DNA of 33,489 nt from Planctomycetota bacterium (GTDB taxonomy: Bacteria; Planctomycetota; SZUA-567; JAKLDR01), in NCBI GenBank assembly GCA_022703445.1, contig JAKLDR010000046.1, forward strand, positions 1 to 33,489, given 5' to 3'. A program made the position numbers and the translations under genes. The notes below the pieces were generated by a model. The model did no database searches and was not told the origin of the DNA. It was given only the letters and a program-made list of their open reading frames with translations. The stretch's first letter is position 1. Each line of letters begins with the position of its first letter. Below, piece after piece: positions 23,221 to 31,887 of the stretch.

Positions 23221-25053
23221 TCACTCATAGATCCGCAGGTACCGGTAATAGACCTCCAAAGTCAACGCGGCCATGGCCGTCGAGCAGACCCGGCCGCCTT
23301 GCGACCAGATCAGGGGTTCCCAGCTGCCATCGGAGCATCCACCCTGAACCTGGTGGTCCAGCAAGGTCTTCTTGATCGCCGCGTTCCAGGCCGGCCAGTG
23401 CCGGTCTCCCATGCGGTACATGCCGATGGCGCCGTAGTACCAATAGTAATAGTCGTGGCCGGATGAACTCTCGCCGCCTCCCCCGCTAAGCTTGGGCCAG
23501 CAGGGCAGGTGCTTCGCTCCAATGTAGTTGGACATGCCCAGGACCGGAGCGGACTCGCGGCTCTCGCCGGCGTCGAGCAGGGCAACCAGGCCGCAGGCCG
23601 TCCGCGCGGCGGAGGGTCCCTGGCTGTCGGTGTAGCCGCAGGTCCACTGGTCGCCGACCTGCCGGGCGCATCTCTCGACGACGAAGCGACGCACGCCAGC
23701 GGCCCCCCGGGCATCGACGCGCAGCCCGGCGATCCGCGCGGCCTTCAGGACCTGCATGCCCCAGGCGCCCAGGGTCACGTCGCTGCCGTTGTCCGCGCCG
23801 GGGACGTCCCCGTAACGCCAGGCCAGGCCGGGCGACTGGATGCTCTGCACCCAGTCCACGGCCTTCTGCGCCGGGGCCCGGAGCGCCTCGTCCCGGCTGA
23901 GCGCGTAGGCCTCACAGATGGCCAGCGCCGGGATCAGCTGGCAGTAGCCGCCCTTGTCTCCGATCCGCCCGTTCGGCTGCTGGCGCGACAGCAGGTACTT
24001 GATCGCCCGGCCGACGTTGTCGGGATACTTGCCCTCCTTGTGGCTGTAGCCCGCCCCCAGGAAGGCCAGCAGCGCCAGGCCGGTGACACCGTCGCTGAGT
24101 TCGTCCTGCCCGTCGTCGCGGCACTGCCAGGGCAGGAGGTTGGATGTCCCCGCCCGCCGCCGGCACTCCTCCTCAGCAAGCTTCTCGCGCCTGGCCTGGT
24201 CCTCCCGCTCCCGCTTCCGGACCTCGCGCATGTCCATCATCGCCCATATCTCGGCGCGGCCCTGGGTGATCCTCACCTGCCGCATCTCCGGGACGTCCGG
24301 TTCGGCCGGGGCCGGGGCCACCACACTCCCAGCCACGGGCAGTACCGGGCTCTGCCGGCAATGCGCGTTGAACCCGGAACTGCTCCACCGGCCGTCCGCG
24401 TTTTGGTGGCGGGACAGCCACGAGAGGGCGTGCTCCACGGCGTTCTCGGTGTCGTCCCCGCCGCTGCCGGCCTTGGCCATTTCCATGCGGGTGGCCGCGC
24501 TAGCCCTGGCCCTGAGCTGGTCGCTCCCGGTGAACCCGGCCTTGGCGCCGCCGGAGGCTCCCACCCCGATGCTGTCCGGGCTGCGACGCAGCGCCCGGAC
24601 CAGCGCGCCGGAGGCCACCTCCATAGGCTTCTCGCGTATCTCGCCGGCGTTCGCGGCCGGCACCAGAGCCTCGTCGATATCGTCCAGCATGGGGGCCCGC
24701 GCCAGGCCGGGCGGAGCCAGAACCGGCTCAGGGGCCGGCTCCAGGCTGGGGACCTCGTTGGGGAAGAGGTCGCGCCTGCGCCGGAATTCCAGAGGATCCG
24801 GGGTCTTGGGCAGTGGCATGGTGACGCTCAGGATCACCTCGGGCTCCGGGGGCTTGGTCACGGTCCCGACGCTGAGCACGGAGAAAGTCGTCAGCACCAC
24901 TCCGTGCAGCGCCGAGGAGACCACCCACATCCCGGCCAGACCGAGCCCGCCCCGGCGGCGCCGTGCGGCAATCCGGCGCCGCCAAGCCGGCACCGCCTTG
25001 GGGTTGGGACTGCGAGAAGTTCCGGGTTTCGCTATACGCTTCGTCCGCGCCAT
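23221..25053 (-). CDS. Membrane-tethered squalene-cyclase-like alpha-alpha toroid protein
   Basis: A 610-aa protein. A basic N-terminus and one membrane helix (about 41-63) are followed by a Pro-rich linker (about 65-190). A prenyltransferase/squalene-oxidase-repeat toroid then runs from about 203 to 610. Repeats are visible as ALSWLSRHQNADGRWS, AIKYLLSRQQPNGRIGDKGG and AVDWVQSIQSPGLAWRYG, and the C-terminus has YYYWYYGAIGMYRMG and TLEVYYRYLRIYE. This pattern is a familiar uncharacterised family in planctomycetes. No DXDD cyclase motif was seen, so terpene cyclisation is not claimed. A charged, probably coiled-coil insert (about 255-300) breaks the first repeat region, which is unusual. The start at 25053 has GGAGGG upstream; the ATG at 25092 lacks one. 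It diverges from lnt. Confidence 0.82.
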   Translation of the reverse strand: MARTKRIAKPGTSRSPNPKAVPAWRRRIAARRRRGGLGLAGMWVVSSALHGVVLTTFSVLSVGTVTKPPEPEVILSVTMPLPKTPDPLEFRRRRDLFPNEVPSLEPAPEPVLAPPGLARAPMLDDIDEALVPAANAGEIREKPMEVASGALVRALRRSPDSIGVGASGGAKAGFTGSDQLRARASAATRMEMAKAGSGGDDTENAVEHALSWLSRHQNADGRWSSSGFNAHCRQSPVLPVAGSVVAPAPAEPDVPEMRQVRITQGRAEIWAMMDMREVRKREREDQARREKLAEEECRRRAGTSNLLPWQCRDDGQDELSDGVTGLALLAFLGAGYSHKEGKYPDNVGRAIKYLLSRQQPNGRIGDKGGYCQLIPALAICEAYALSRDEALRAPAQKAVDWVQSIQSPGLAWRYGDVPGADNGSDVTLGAWGMQVLKAARIAGLRVDARGAAGVRRFVVERCARQVGDQWTCGYTDSQGPSAARTACGLVALLDAGESRESAPVLGMSNYIGAKHLPCWPKLSGGGGESSSGHDYYYWYYGAIGMYRMGDRHWPAWNAAIKKTLLDHQVQGGCSDGSWEPLIWSQGGRVCSTAMAALTLEVYYRYLRIYE

Positions 25054-25131
25054 GGCATCCCTCCGGCCTGGAAGCCACCGTTCCGACGGCACTCCTCGGA
25101 CGGTCCTGCAGATGCCTTGTCCCCGGCTTTT

Positions 25132-25140
25132 TGCTATAAT
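25132..25140 (+). promoter_or_regulatory. Extended -10 promoter (TGC-TATAAT) abutting the lnt start
   Basis: TGCTATAAT has a perfect -10 box with an extended TGn element and no convincing -35 box. It ends 8 nt before the GTG at 25149, so the transcript probably starts at or within two bases of the start codon. This implies a leaderless mRNA. Confidence 0.6.
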
Positions 25141-25148
25141 GCCGGGCC

Positions 25149-26819
25149 GTGAGCGCCACTCCAGCAGACGCCGCCGGCCTCGGCCCGGCCACCGACGCGC
25201 CCGTCCGCCAGGGCGAGCCGTGGAACTGGGCGATCGCCCTGTTCGGCGGAGCGGTCTTCGGATCCGGCTTCAACCTGGTACTGCTTCCCGCTCCGGCTGG
25301 CTGGCTGGCGCCCGTCATGGTCATGGCCGGCATCGGCCTGATCCTGAGAAGCCTGCGCGGGACGGGGGCGCCCGGCCGCGGGGCTCTGCTCGGACTCCTG
25401 GGCCACCTCGGGGCCGGCGCCGTCGGGCTCTTCTGGATGCGCTGCATCACCTTCCCGGCCTACCTGGGGGTCGCGCTCTACATCGCCCTATACGGCGCGG
25501 GCTTCGGCGCACTGCTGGTCCTGGCCCGGAGGCGAACCCCGGGCTGGGCCCACCCGCTCCTGGCGGCCGGGCTCTGGACAGCGCTGGAGTGGGTCCGGTC
25601 CTGGGCCTTCACCGGCTTCCCCTGGATGCTGGCTGGCTCGGTCTGGGCGGACCTGCCGCTGGCCATGGGGCCGGCCGACCTGGGCGGCGTCCACCTGGTG
25701 AGCTTCCTGACGGCGCTCATGCCGGCTATGCTCGTTGCCGAGAGGCCGAAACGCAGATTGGTCCGCGGCATCACCGCCGCCGGCATCGCGCTGCTGGTCC
25801 TGGGCTACAGCGCCCTGGGCATCCTGGGGGTGGCCGCCGCGCAGTCGCCCTCCACAGGCGAAAACCGCTGCTCGCCCCTGCGCGTCGCCGCCGTCCAGCC
25901 GCTGGTGCCCTTCAAGGTCGGACCAAAGGCCAACCGCGAGCGGATGCTGGCCGACCAGCTGGAGCTCTGCCAGGGACTCGAGCCCGGCACGATTGATCTG
26001 CTGATCATGTCCGAGACGATGATCCCCGGCGACCTGAACGAGCAGGTCGAGCCGACCCTGGCGCCGCTTGCCCGCGAGAAGCGCTGCTGCCTGCTGGCCG
26101 GAGGGGTCATCCACGAGGGCCGGGACGCGGACGGCGCCTGGGCCGGACGCTCCTGGAACTCGGCCCTGCTGGTCTCGCCCGCCGGCGCGGTGCTCGGGCG
26201 CTACGACAAGCGCCACCTAGTGCCCTTCGGCGAGTACGTGCCCTTCGGCGGGCGCTTCCCCGGCGCCGACTACGTTTTCCATCTGATCGGCACGATCTTC
26301 ACACCAGGCGAAGCCCACCCGCTGATCGTGGCCGAGGACCGCGTGGGCACCGCCTCCCTTCCCGGCCAAGCGGGCACGACGGTCCTCGTCGGATACAGCG
26401 TCCCCCTGGCGGTGAACATCTGCTACGAGGACTGCTTCCCGTACATCGCCCGGCGCGACGCGCGGCGCGGAGCACGGCTGATGGTCAACCTCACCAACGA
26501 CTCCTGGTTCCGGCAGAGCTCCGAGGCCCGCCAGCATCTGGCCCTGGCCGCCTTCCGGGCGGTCGAGACCCGCACTCCCCTGGTGCGCGCCACCAACACC
26601 GGCATAACCGCACTGATCAACGCCGACGGGGCCATCACCGCCCCGCCGGAGGGTGGCCTGTGGAGAAAGGGGCTGGTGCGCATGGACGCGCCGGTCGGCC
26701 GGGGGCGGCCCACGGTCTACGCCTCGGTCGGCGACGTCTTCGTCTGGCTCTGCGCCGCCGCGGCGGTCGGAGCGGCACTGGCCGGGCTGCGACGGAGTAC
26801 GCCGAAGACTCCGGGATGA
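25149..26819 (+). CDS. lnt: Apolipoprotein N-acyltransferase
   Basis: A 556-aa protein. The N-terminal half (about 1-230) has several hydrophobic membrane segments. The C-terminal half is a carbon-nitrogen hydrolase domain (about 240-520). The expected catalytic triad is visible: E289 in MSETMIPG, K354 in YDKRHLVPFGEYVPF and C425 in ICYEDCFP. LTNDSWF is also conserved. Lnt adds the third acyl chain to the N-terminal cysteine of lipoproteins in the inner membrane, fitting the many lipoproteins here and a diderm envelope. The GTG start at 25149 directly follows an extended -10 promoter, so translation is probably leaderless. A small lipoprotein gene follows after 19 nt. Confidence 0.92.
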   Translation: MSATPADAAGLGPATDAPVRQGEPWNWAIALFGGAVFGSGFNLVLLPAPAGWLAPVMVMAGIGLILRSLRGTGAPGRGALLGLLGHLGAGAVGLFWMRCITFPAYLGVALYIALYGAGFGALLVLARRRTPGWAHPLLAAGLWTALEWVRSWAFTGFPWMLAGSVWADLPLAMGPADLGGVHLVSFLTALMPAMLVAERPKRRLVRGITAAGIALLVLGYSALGILGVAAAQSPSTGENRCSPLRVAAVQPLVPFKVGPKANRERMLADQLELCQGLEPGTIDLLIMSETMIPGDLNEQVEPTLAPLAREKRCCLLAGGVIHEGRDADGAWAGRSWNSALLVSPAGAVLGRYDKRHLVPFGEYVPFGGRFPGADYVFHLIGTIFTPGEAHPLIVAEDRVGTASLPGQAGTTVLVGYSVPLAVNICYEDCFPYIARRDARRGARLMVNLTNDSWFRQSSEARQHLALAAFRAVETRTPLVRATNTGITALINADGAITAPPEGGLWRKGLVRMDAPVGRGRPTVYASVGDVFVWLCAAAAVGAALAGLRRSTPKTPG

Positions 26820-26838
26820 TCCTGGCAAGGAGGTTCCC

Positions 26839-27150
26839 ATGCGCTTGATCCTGCTGACGATGTTCGCCGCGGCAGCCGCACTCCTGACGCTCTCCGGCTG
26901 CGGCTCGGACCAGCCGCCGAAGAAGGCACCTCCGCCGGCATCCGGGGCCGGGCCGGCGCCCCAACAGCCCCAGCAGCCCCAGCAGCCCCAACCGCCGGCC
27001 AAGGAAGCGGCGGACGGCGGCCCGATGATCCCCGGGGACCCCGGCACCGCCGCCAAGGTACTTAACCGCGGCAAGGACGCGGCGAAGAAACTCGAGGCCA
27101 AGAGCCGGGAGACGGCCGCATCGGGTGACGAGACCGAAGACGGCAACTGA
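26839..27150 (+). CDS. Small Pro/Gln-rich lipoprotein
   Basis: A 103-aa protein with a clear lipoprotein signal (MRLILLTMFAAAAALLTLSG followed by Cys21; lipobox LSGC). The mature part has a low-complexity linker with repeated QQP units (about 45-57), and then a short acidic/basic helical stretch (AKVLNRGKDAAKKLEAKSRE). No family is recognised. AAGGAGG precedes the ATG. It lies 19 nt after lnt and may be co-transcribed with it, making it a likely Lnt substrate by chemistry. That does not establish a shared function. Confidence 0.7.
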   Translation: MRLILLTMFAAAAALLTLSGCGSDQPPKKAPPPASGAGPAPQQPQQPQQPQPPAKEAADGGPMIPGDPGTAAKVLNRGKDAAKKLEAKSRETAASGDETEDGN

Positions 27151-27232
27151 CCCCGGCTCGGAGCCCCCCCCATCGGCGCTGACGCCCGGCAAACCCGCCA
27201 TGGCCTCCGGATGTGGCGCGCCCCCGGCCCAG

Positions 27233-27241
27233 TGGTATAAT
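27233..27241 (+). promoter_or_regulatory. Extended -10 promoter (TGG-TATAAT) of the HEAT-containing protein gene
   Basis: A perfect TATAAT with an upstream TGn lies 33 nt before the ATG at 27275. No good -35 box was found at 17 nt. The leader contains a GGAGAG ribosome site. Confidence 0.6.
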
Positions 27242-27274
27242 CTTCGGGCGACACCCGCTCTGAAGGAGAGACCG

Positions 27275-28216
27275 ATGCTCAGGTTGCTGTGTTCCGGACT
27301 GGCCTCCCTGCTGCTCCTTGCCCTCATCGCTGACCGCCCCGCCGCCGCGGCCGAACCGGAGAAGCCCGCCGCCGCGCCGGACGGGAAGGACGAGGAGGAC
27401 AAGCCCCTCACCCCCGAGGAACTGGCCAAGATCAACGCCCGCGTGGTCGAGCTCATCAAGCAGCTCGCCAGCGATGACTGGGCCAAGCGCGAGGAGGCCA
27501 CCACAGCTCTGATCGCCATCGGCAACCCGGCCGTGCCGGCGCTGGAGGAGGCCGCCAAGTCACCCGACGCCGAGACCGCGACGCGGGCCGCCGAAGCCCT
27601 GCAGAAGATCAAGGGCGCCCCCAAGCGCCGGAAGAAGAAGTTCGACCCCAACTGCACCGACGGCTACCAGGCGGTCTACGAGGGCCGGGAGCACGTGCAG
27701 ACCTTCAAGGCCACGACCGACAAGCTGGACTTCCTCCGGATCCGCACGGCCCGGACCATCAACAACCCCATGGCTGACCTGACCATCTCCCTGAGGGAGA
27801 GCGGCAAGGAGAACGCCGAGGCCCTGGCCACGGCCACGGCATCGAGCACGGAAGTCACCCGCTTCTACCGCTGGTTCACGATGGAACTCAAGGCCGAGAA
27901 GCTGGAGAAGGGCAAGACCTACGAGCTGGTCTTCACTTCCGGCGCCGCCAAGAGCAGCCCCTGGCTGGTCAACTGCTTCTACCGCGATGCCTACCCCGAT
28001 GGCGAGTACCGTGAACTGGCCGACGGCAAGCCGGTGAAGTCCGAGAAGAGGTACGACCTGGTCTTCGAACTCGGCGCCGGCGAGGACAAGACCACCTCGG
28101 TGCCCAAGGGCACGGACCTGACCAAGAAGGACGAGCACTTCGGGGTCGGCCCGGACGGGACGGACCTCTATCAGGATCCGCCCAAGGTCCCCGTCGAGGA
28201 GGGCGGCGCCCTGTAG
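27275..28216 (+). CDS. Secreted HEAT-repeat protein of unknown function
   Basis: A 313-aa protein. A signal peptide (about 1-25, MLRLLCSGLASLLLLALI then ADRPAAAAEP) is followed by an acidic linker. Next is a short HEAT-like helical repeat (about 58-112): LIKQLASDDWAKREEATTAL, IGNPAVPALEEAA and ATRAAEALQKI. The C-terminal region (about 120-290) looks beta-rich and is not recognised; it contains TFKATTDKLDFLRIRTARTIN. Planctomycete genomes often combine one HEAT unit with an unrelated C-terminus. The start at 27275 was chosen over the ATG at 27125 because the promoter lies between them and a signal peptide begins there. It ends 18 nt before a hairpin and faces the rubredoxin gene. Confidence 0.75.
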   Translation: MLRLLCSGLASLLLLALIADRPAAAAEPEKPAAAPDGKDEEDKPLTPEELAKINARVVELIKQLASDDWAKREEATTALIAIGNPAVPALEEAAKSPDAETATRAAEALQKIKGAPKRRKKKFDPNCTDGYQAVYEGREHVQTFKATTDKLDFLRIRTARTINNPMADLTISLRESGKENAEALATATASSTEVTRFYRWFTMELKAEKLEKGKTYELVFTSGAAKSSPWLVNCFYRDAYPDGEYRELADGKPVKSEKRYDLVFELGAGEDKTTSVPKGTDLTKKDEHFGVGPDGTDLYQDPPKVPVEEGGAL

Positions 28217-28234
28217 AACCGGGTCTGTGGCAGG

Positions 28235-28253
28235 GGCGGGCTCATAGCCCGCC
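28235..28253. repeat. GC-rich hairpin between convergent genes
   Basis: GGCGGGCT and AGCCCGCC form a perfect 8-bp stem with a 3-nt loop. It lies 18 nt after the stop of the HEAT-containing protein gene and 61 nt from the end of the rubredoxin gene. No strong U-run follows on either strand, so it is either a weak terminator or an interspersed palindrome. Confidence 0.55.
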
Positions 28254-28313
28254 TTACTGCGACTATCGAGAAGATTCGGGAATTGCCCCTACGGGGATGA
28301 GGGCGGGATATCT

Positions 28314-29018
28314 CTATTGCAGCGAGAATTCGGCCTTGCCCGCGCCGCAGACCGGGCAGACCCAGGAATCCGGGATCTGCTCGAAGGGGGTGCCGGCCGC
28401 GATGCCGCCGTCAGAGTCGCCTTTGGTGGGGTCGTACACCCAGCCGCAGACCCTGCAGACGTATTTCCTGGCGGGAGCGGATCCCTGCTCCCCGGCGGCC
28501 GCCGGTTCGGGCGGCCTGTAGGTCGGGGCGGTCTTGGGTTCCTTGCCCTTGTTCTGATGGTACTTCGCGTACGTGAGCGGCTCAGCCTTCTTGAGCACGC
28601 GGCACGAGACCAGTTCGCCGAGGAACACGGTGTGCGAACCCGCGTCGAGCTTCCCGACCACCTTGGCCTCGAGCACCGCGATCGCGTGGTCGATGACCAG
28701 CGGGCACCCGGTCGCACCCGCGTCCGTCTGAACGGACGCGAACTTGTCCAGATCGCGGCCGCTCTTGAACCCGAACAGCCCGATGAAGGGCATGGGCGTG
28801 GATTCCTCGAGGACGGACACGCCGAACACCTGGCACTGCTCGATGATCTCATGGGTGAGGTTCTGCTTGTTGATGCTCACGGCCACGGTCGCGGGCTGGC
28901 TGGTGACCTGGAAGCTCGTGTTCGCGATCTGGCCGTTCCTGCGGCGCGCGTCGCCGCTCGTCACGATGTAGAGGCCGTAGGAGACGTTGCGGAGCGCCTT
29001 GGTGTCCATCTCGGCCAT
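28314..29018 (-). CDS. hrb: Flavin reductase-rubredoxin fusion (high-molecular-weight rubredoxin)
   Basis: A 234-aa protein. The N-terminal domain (about 1-160) is a flavin-reductase-like FMN-binding domain ([47 protein letters not shown]). A linker (about 165-185) precedes a C-terminal rubredoxin (about 187-234). That domain carries its two iron-binding pairs, [10 protein letters not shown] and [10 protein letters not shown]. This matches the layout and length of Hrb of acetogens, known to pass electrons from NADH to flavodiiron protein in oxygen or NO defence. An equivalent role here is inferred. The ATG at 29018 has AAGGGG upstream. It is flanked on both sides by GC-rich hairpins. Confidence 0.88.
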   Translation of the reverse strand: MAEMDTKALRNVSYGLYIVTSGDARRRNGQIANTSFQVTSQPATVAVSINKQNLTHEIIEQCQVFGVSVLEESTPMPFIGLFGFKSGRDLDKFASVQTDAGATGCPLVIDHAIAVLEAKVVGKLDAGSHTVFLGELVSCRVLKKAEPLTYAKYHQNKGKEPKTAPTYRPPEPAAAGEQGSAPARKYVCRVCGWVYDPTKGDSDGGIAAGTPFEQIPDSWVCPVCGAGKAEFSLQ

Positions 29019-29080
29019 GTCAGTCCCCTTGCTCTCGAGCATCACGGTGCCGTCCGGAACTCGCCGCCGGCCTCTGAAAA

Positions 29081-29108
29081 ATGCTAGCCCGGCCGCAGGG
29101 GATGTCAA
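29081..29108 (-). promoter_or_regulatory. Sigma70-type promoter of the hrb gene
   Basis: Read on the minus strand, TTGACA (29103-29108, perfect) and TAGCAT (29081-29086) are 16 nt apart. They imply a leader of about 55 nt to the ATG at 29018. Confidence 0.6.
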
Positions 29109-29221
29109 CGGGATTCACGGGGCGCGCTGTCATCTCGTCGCCCAGATCGGTCCAACTGATCCCTTGACTTAGCGTGACATCCCCCGCGATCCAAAAGGGA
29201 GGGAAAACTCCTTCATCAGGC

Positions 29222-29244
29222 GGGGCGGCATCAAGACCCGCCCC
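29222..29244. repeat. GC-rich hairpin downstream of the UroD-like gene
   Basis: GGGGCGG (29222-29228) pairs with CCGCCCC (29238-29244) around a 9-nt loop. It lies 47 nt past the stop of the UroD-like gene and on the upstream side of hrb. It resembles the hairpin at 28235-28253 in its GGGCGGG/CCCGCC arms. It has no U-run. Confidence 0.5.
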
Positions 29245-29291
29245 TAACTACGAAACCTTCCTCGTCTCCAACCTCAATCCCTGGCAGCCCA

Positions 29292-30446
29292 TCAGGCGAA
29301 GGTCTCCCTCATCAGTTCGGCATAGTATTGGACCAGCTCCCACTTGGCGTCGGGGGCGATCCGGTGGTCGGGGCACGGGATGTAGCCGCCGAGCGCCACC
29401 AACGGCTTGAGCCGCTCGACCTCGGCCTGGATCGCGGCGCGGTCCCGGGCGAAGACGGTCTTGTTCATGCCGCCGACGCCGCGCAGGCCACGGCCGAACT
29501 GCTCGCGCCAGGGCCCGATGCTCGCGTCCCAGGTGCCCACTTCGATCGGGAACATGGTGTTCACGCCGTTGGCGAACCATGTGGGGATCAGCGCGTCGAT
29601 CACCCCGTCGCAGTCGAGCGACACGATGTCGATCCCGTACTGCTTGAGCAACTCGGTGATCCGGCGGTACTGCGGCCCGACCTTCTCCTCGAAGGTCGAG
29701 GGGGCGATCAGCGGGCCGTTCTTGAAGCAGATGTCCTCCCAGAAGTGCCCGAAGTCGAACTTCGCCCCGGACTCCAGGGCGTACTTCGCGTTCCGGTAGC
29801 AGAGGTCGCCGACCGTCGCGATGATCTCGTCGAAGAGCGCCTCGTCATCCACCTGAAGATAGCAGGAGCCCTCCACCCCCAGAAGGTTGCGGATGTTGCC
29901 GTAGAGGCTGCCGCAGTGCAACCCGTAGGCGTAGTCGCGCTCGCCCTTGCGAAGGAACTCCAGGCCGCCCTGGTCGAAGCGCAACATCCGGTCATTGACC
30001 CGCACCATCCCGCTCAGGACCCGGTCCTCGGACCACTGCAGGCGGGGCTTGTACTCCTTCTCCCAGGAGGCGCGGTCCTTGAGGGTGTGCTCGATCTCCG
30101 CGGGGATCGAGCGCGCCCCGGGCCGGGTGACCACCACCACCCCGTTGCCGTCGAGCTCGTGGCGCGTGCCGTCCGGGAACTCCTTGAGGATCCTGTGCTC
30201 GAAGCCGGGCCGCAGCAGGCTCGCCGAATGGAAGGCGCTGTACCAGTTGAAGTCGAAGCCCAGCTTCCCGGAGATGACCGCATCCATCGGGTTGCCGTCG
30301 CCCCACTTCTTGGCTTCATCCGCCGAAAGGTGGCCCTCCGCCGCCCACTTCTGGAGGGTCTCGCCCCAGAACCCGAAGTGCACGACCGGCAGCCGGTCGT
30401 AGGACTGGTACCTCAGGACCGCCATGGCCCGTTCGCGGTTGGTCAT
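29292..30446 (-). CDS. Uroporphyrinogen decarboxylase-like (UroD/MtaA superfamily) protein
   Basis: A 384-aa TIM-barrel protein of the UroD/cobalamin-methyltransferase superfamily. It starts MTNRERAMAVLRYQSYDRLP, as is common there. It has VSLDCDGVIDALIPTWFANG near 265-285 and ends with GGYIPCPDHRIAPDAKWELV. That ending is typical of the non-haem paralogues found in catabolic gene clusters, not of true HemE. Its reaction is unknown; a methyl- or decarboxylation-type step in the pathway is speculation. The start at 30446 has GAGGAGA upstream, and the ATG at 30476 lacks one. The gene lies 73 nt after the GH4 gene and is probably the last of the LacI-Gfo-GH4 operon. Confidence 0.82.
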   Translation of the reverse strand: MTNRERAMAVLRYQSYDRLPVVHFGFWGETLQKWAAEGHLSADEAKKWGDGNPMDAVISGKLGFDFNWYSAFHSASLLRPGFEHRILKEFPDGTRHELDGNGVVVVTRPGARSIPAEIEHTLKDRASWEKEYKPRLQWSEDRVLSGMVRVNDRMLRFDQGGLEFLRKGERDYAYGLHCGSLYGNIRNLLGVEGSCYLQVDDEALFDEIIATVGDLCYRNAKYALESGAKFDFGHFWEDICFKNGPLIAPSTFEEKVGPQYRRITELLKQYGIDIVSLDCDGVIDALIPTWFANGVNTMFPIEVGTWDASIGPWREQFGRGLRGVGGMNKTVFARDRAAIQAEVERLKPLVALGGYIPCPDHRIAPDAKWELVQYYAELMRETFA

Positions 30447-30519
30447 CGCCGGAATCTCCTCAAAGCGACCGCGCAACAGTTTCGCGGTGAGCGAGCAGAA
30501 ATCCAGGGCGGGATTGCGT

Positions 30520-31887
30520 TCAGACCTTCCAGCCGGGCAGCGCCGGTTTGGCGAAGCGCAGCATCTTGCCGAACATCTCCCAGGCCTGGTCCGTGGGAAG
30601 GTGAACCAACGGATCGGCCAGCAGCGCCTGGAAGGCGAGGTCCCGGTCCCGGGTCATTGCCGCCTTGAGAATGGCCTGCTGGTTGTCGCAGATCCGCCGC
30701 ATGTGGCCGGCCAGGACCGCCGGCAGCCGTCCGGCGCGCATCGGCCGGACGCTGTTCCGCCGGAACTGCGCGTAGGACTCGGTCACCGCCCCCAGGGGCA
30801 GGTCCGGGTTCTGGCCGCGGTTGGGCTGATTGACGTTGGTGTCGAGCGGCGCGATGCCCAGGAGCGCCAGCATCTGGGCCACGCCCTCCTCGCCCGACGG
30901 GGTGAGCCTCTCCGGCAGCTTGTACTTCTCCCGGCGCAGCTGGCGCATGTTTGCCACGCGCCAGGAGTATGGCGTCAGCACCACGCCCCAGCGGTGCAGT
31001 TCCTTCTCACTCTGAAGGTACCAGGGCACGAACTCGGCCAGGTGCCGGTCGCCGGCCGCGCCCAGCGCTCCGAAGCGACGGAAGAGGTCGAAGGCCACCA
31101 GACCGTCGCTCCTGAACCACAGCCCCTGGCGCTTGCGCCCGCGGGCCTCGGCCGTGCGGTCGCGGAACGCCCCGGGGGCGGAGAGCTCGCGGGCCAGGCG
31201 CGGGAAGAGGTCTCGGCCCCGCCAGCTGGCCGCCGTGGCGAAGGTGAAGTGGTTGACGCCGCTGATGTCGAGCCTGATCTCCCGGCGGTCCGGGCGCTTC
31301 ACGCCGAACCAGCGCTCGACCAGGCCGGCGAGGCGGCCCTGCGTTCCGAAGACCTCGTGGCAACAGCCGAAGGCCTTGATCTTCGGCTCGGCGGCGTGCA
31401 GCGCCGCGGTGCAGAGCGTCATCGGGTTGGTGTAGTTGATGACCCAGGCCCTCGGACAGACCGCCATGATCTGGTGCGCGTAGTCGGCATAGACCGGGAT
31501 GGCCCGCAGCGCCCGCAGGAGTCCGCCCGGACCGGTCGAGTCGCCCACCGGCTGGACGATGCCGTAGCGCGCCGGCATCTCCAGGTCCGCGTAGCGCATG
31601 GTGATCGGGCCGGGCTCGATGGACATGACCACGAAGTCCGCGCCGCGGAGGGCCTCGCGCGCCGTCCGCGCCACCGTGGTCCTGAAGCGGGTCACGGCGT
31701 CGGGGTGGCCGAAGATGGCCTCGGCGGTCCTGACGTTGCCCCGGGCCGCCGGGCGGTCGATGTCGTAGAGGGCAAGTTCGCCGCTCAGGTGCGGGCAGAG
31801 CGCCAAGTCCCGGATGAGCATGTGCGCCCAGGCCCGGCTGCCGCCGCCGATGTAGGCGATCTTGATCTGCGTCTGCTTGGTCTTCAT
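30520..31887 (-). CDS. Glycoside hydrolase family 4 alpha-glycosidase
   Basis: A 455-aa protein. The N-terminal Rossmann region begins IKIAYIGGGSRAW (8-20), and DIDRPA (42-47) lies at the end of the second strand. GH4 enzymes need NAD and Mn2+ and cleave glycosides by an oxidation-elimination mechanism. Their expected residues are visible: NYTNP (151-155), C176-H177-E178 in GCCHEVFG with C176 as a likely metal ligand, and H213 in GVNHF as the second. GDSTGPGGLLRALR (115-128) is typical of the alpha-glucosidase/alpha-galactosidase side of the family; substrate and anomer are not certain. Its ATG overlaps the dehydrogenase stop by 4 nt (ATGA). It is cytoplasmic, so its sugar must first be imported by genes not seen here. 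Confidence 0.88.
   Translation of the reverse strand: MKTKQTQIKIAYIGGGSRAWAHMLIRDLALCPHLSGELALYDIDRPAARGNVRTAEAIFGHPDAVTRFRTTVARTAREALRGADFVVMSIEPGPITMRYADLEMPARYGIVQPVGDSTGPGGLLRALRAIPVYADYAHQIMAVCPRAWVINYTNPMTLCTAALHAAEPKIKAFGCCHEVFGTQGRLAGLVERWFGVKRPDRREIRLDISGVNHFTFATAASWRGRDLFPRLARELSAPGAFRDRTAEARGRKRQGLWFRSDGLVAFDLFRRFGALGAAGDRHLAEFVPWYLQSEKELHRWGVVLTPYSWRVANMRQLRREKYKLPERLTPSGEEGVAQMLALLGIAPLDTNVNQPNRGQNPDLPLGAVTESYAQFRRNSVRPMRAGRLPAVLAGHMRRICDNQQAILKAAMTRDRDLAFQALLADPLVHLPTDQAWEMFGKMLRFAKPALPGWKV

Noticed and set aside
25053..25148. Promoter for the - strand toroid gene in the gap shared with lnt
   Set aside because: CATTATAG on the minus strand is only the reverse of the lnt -10 box, and it lies too far from a -35 match to support a call.
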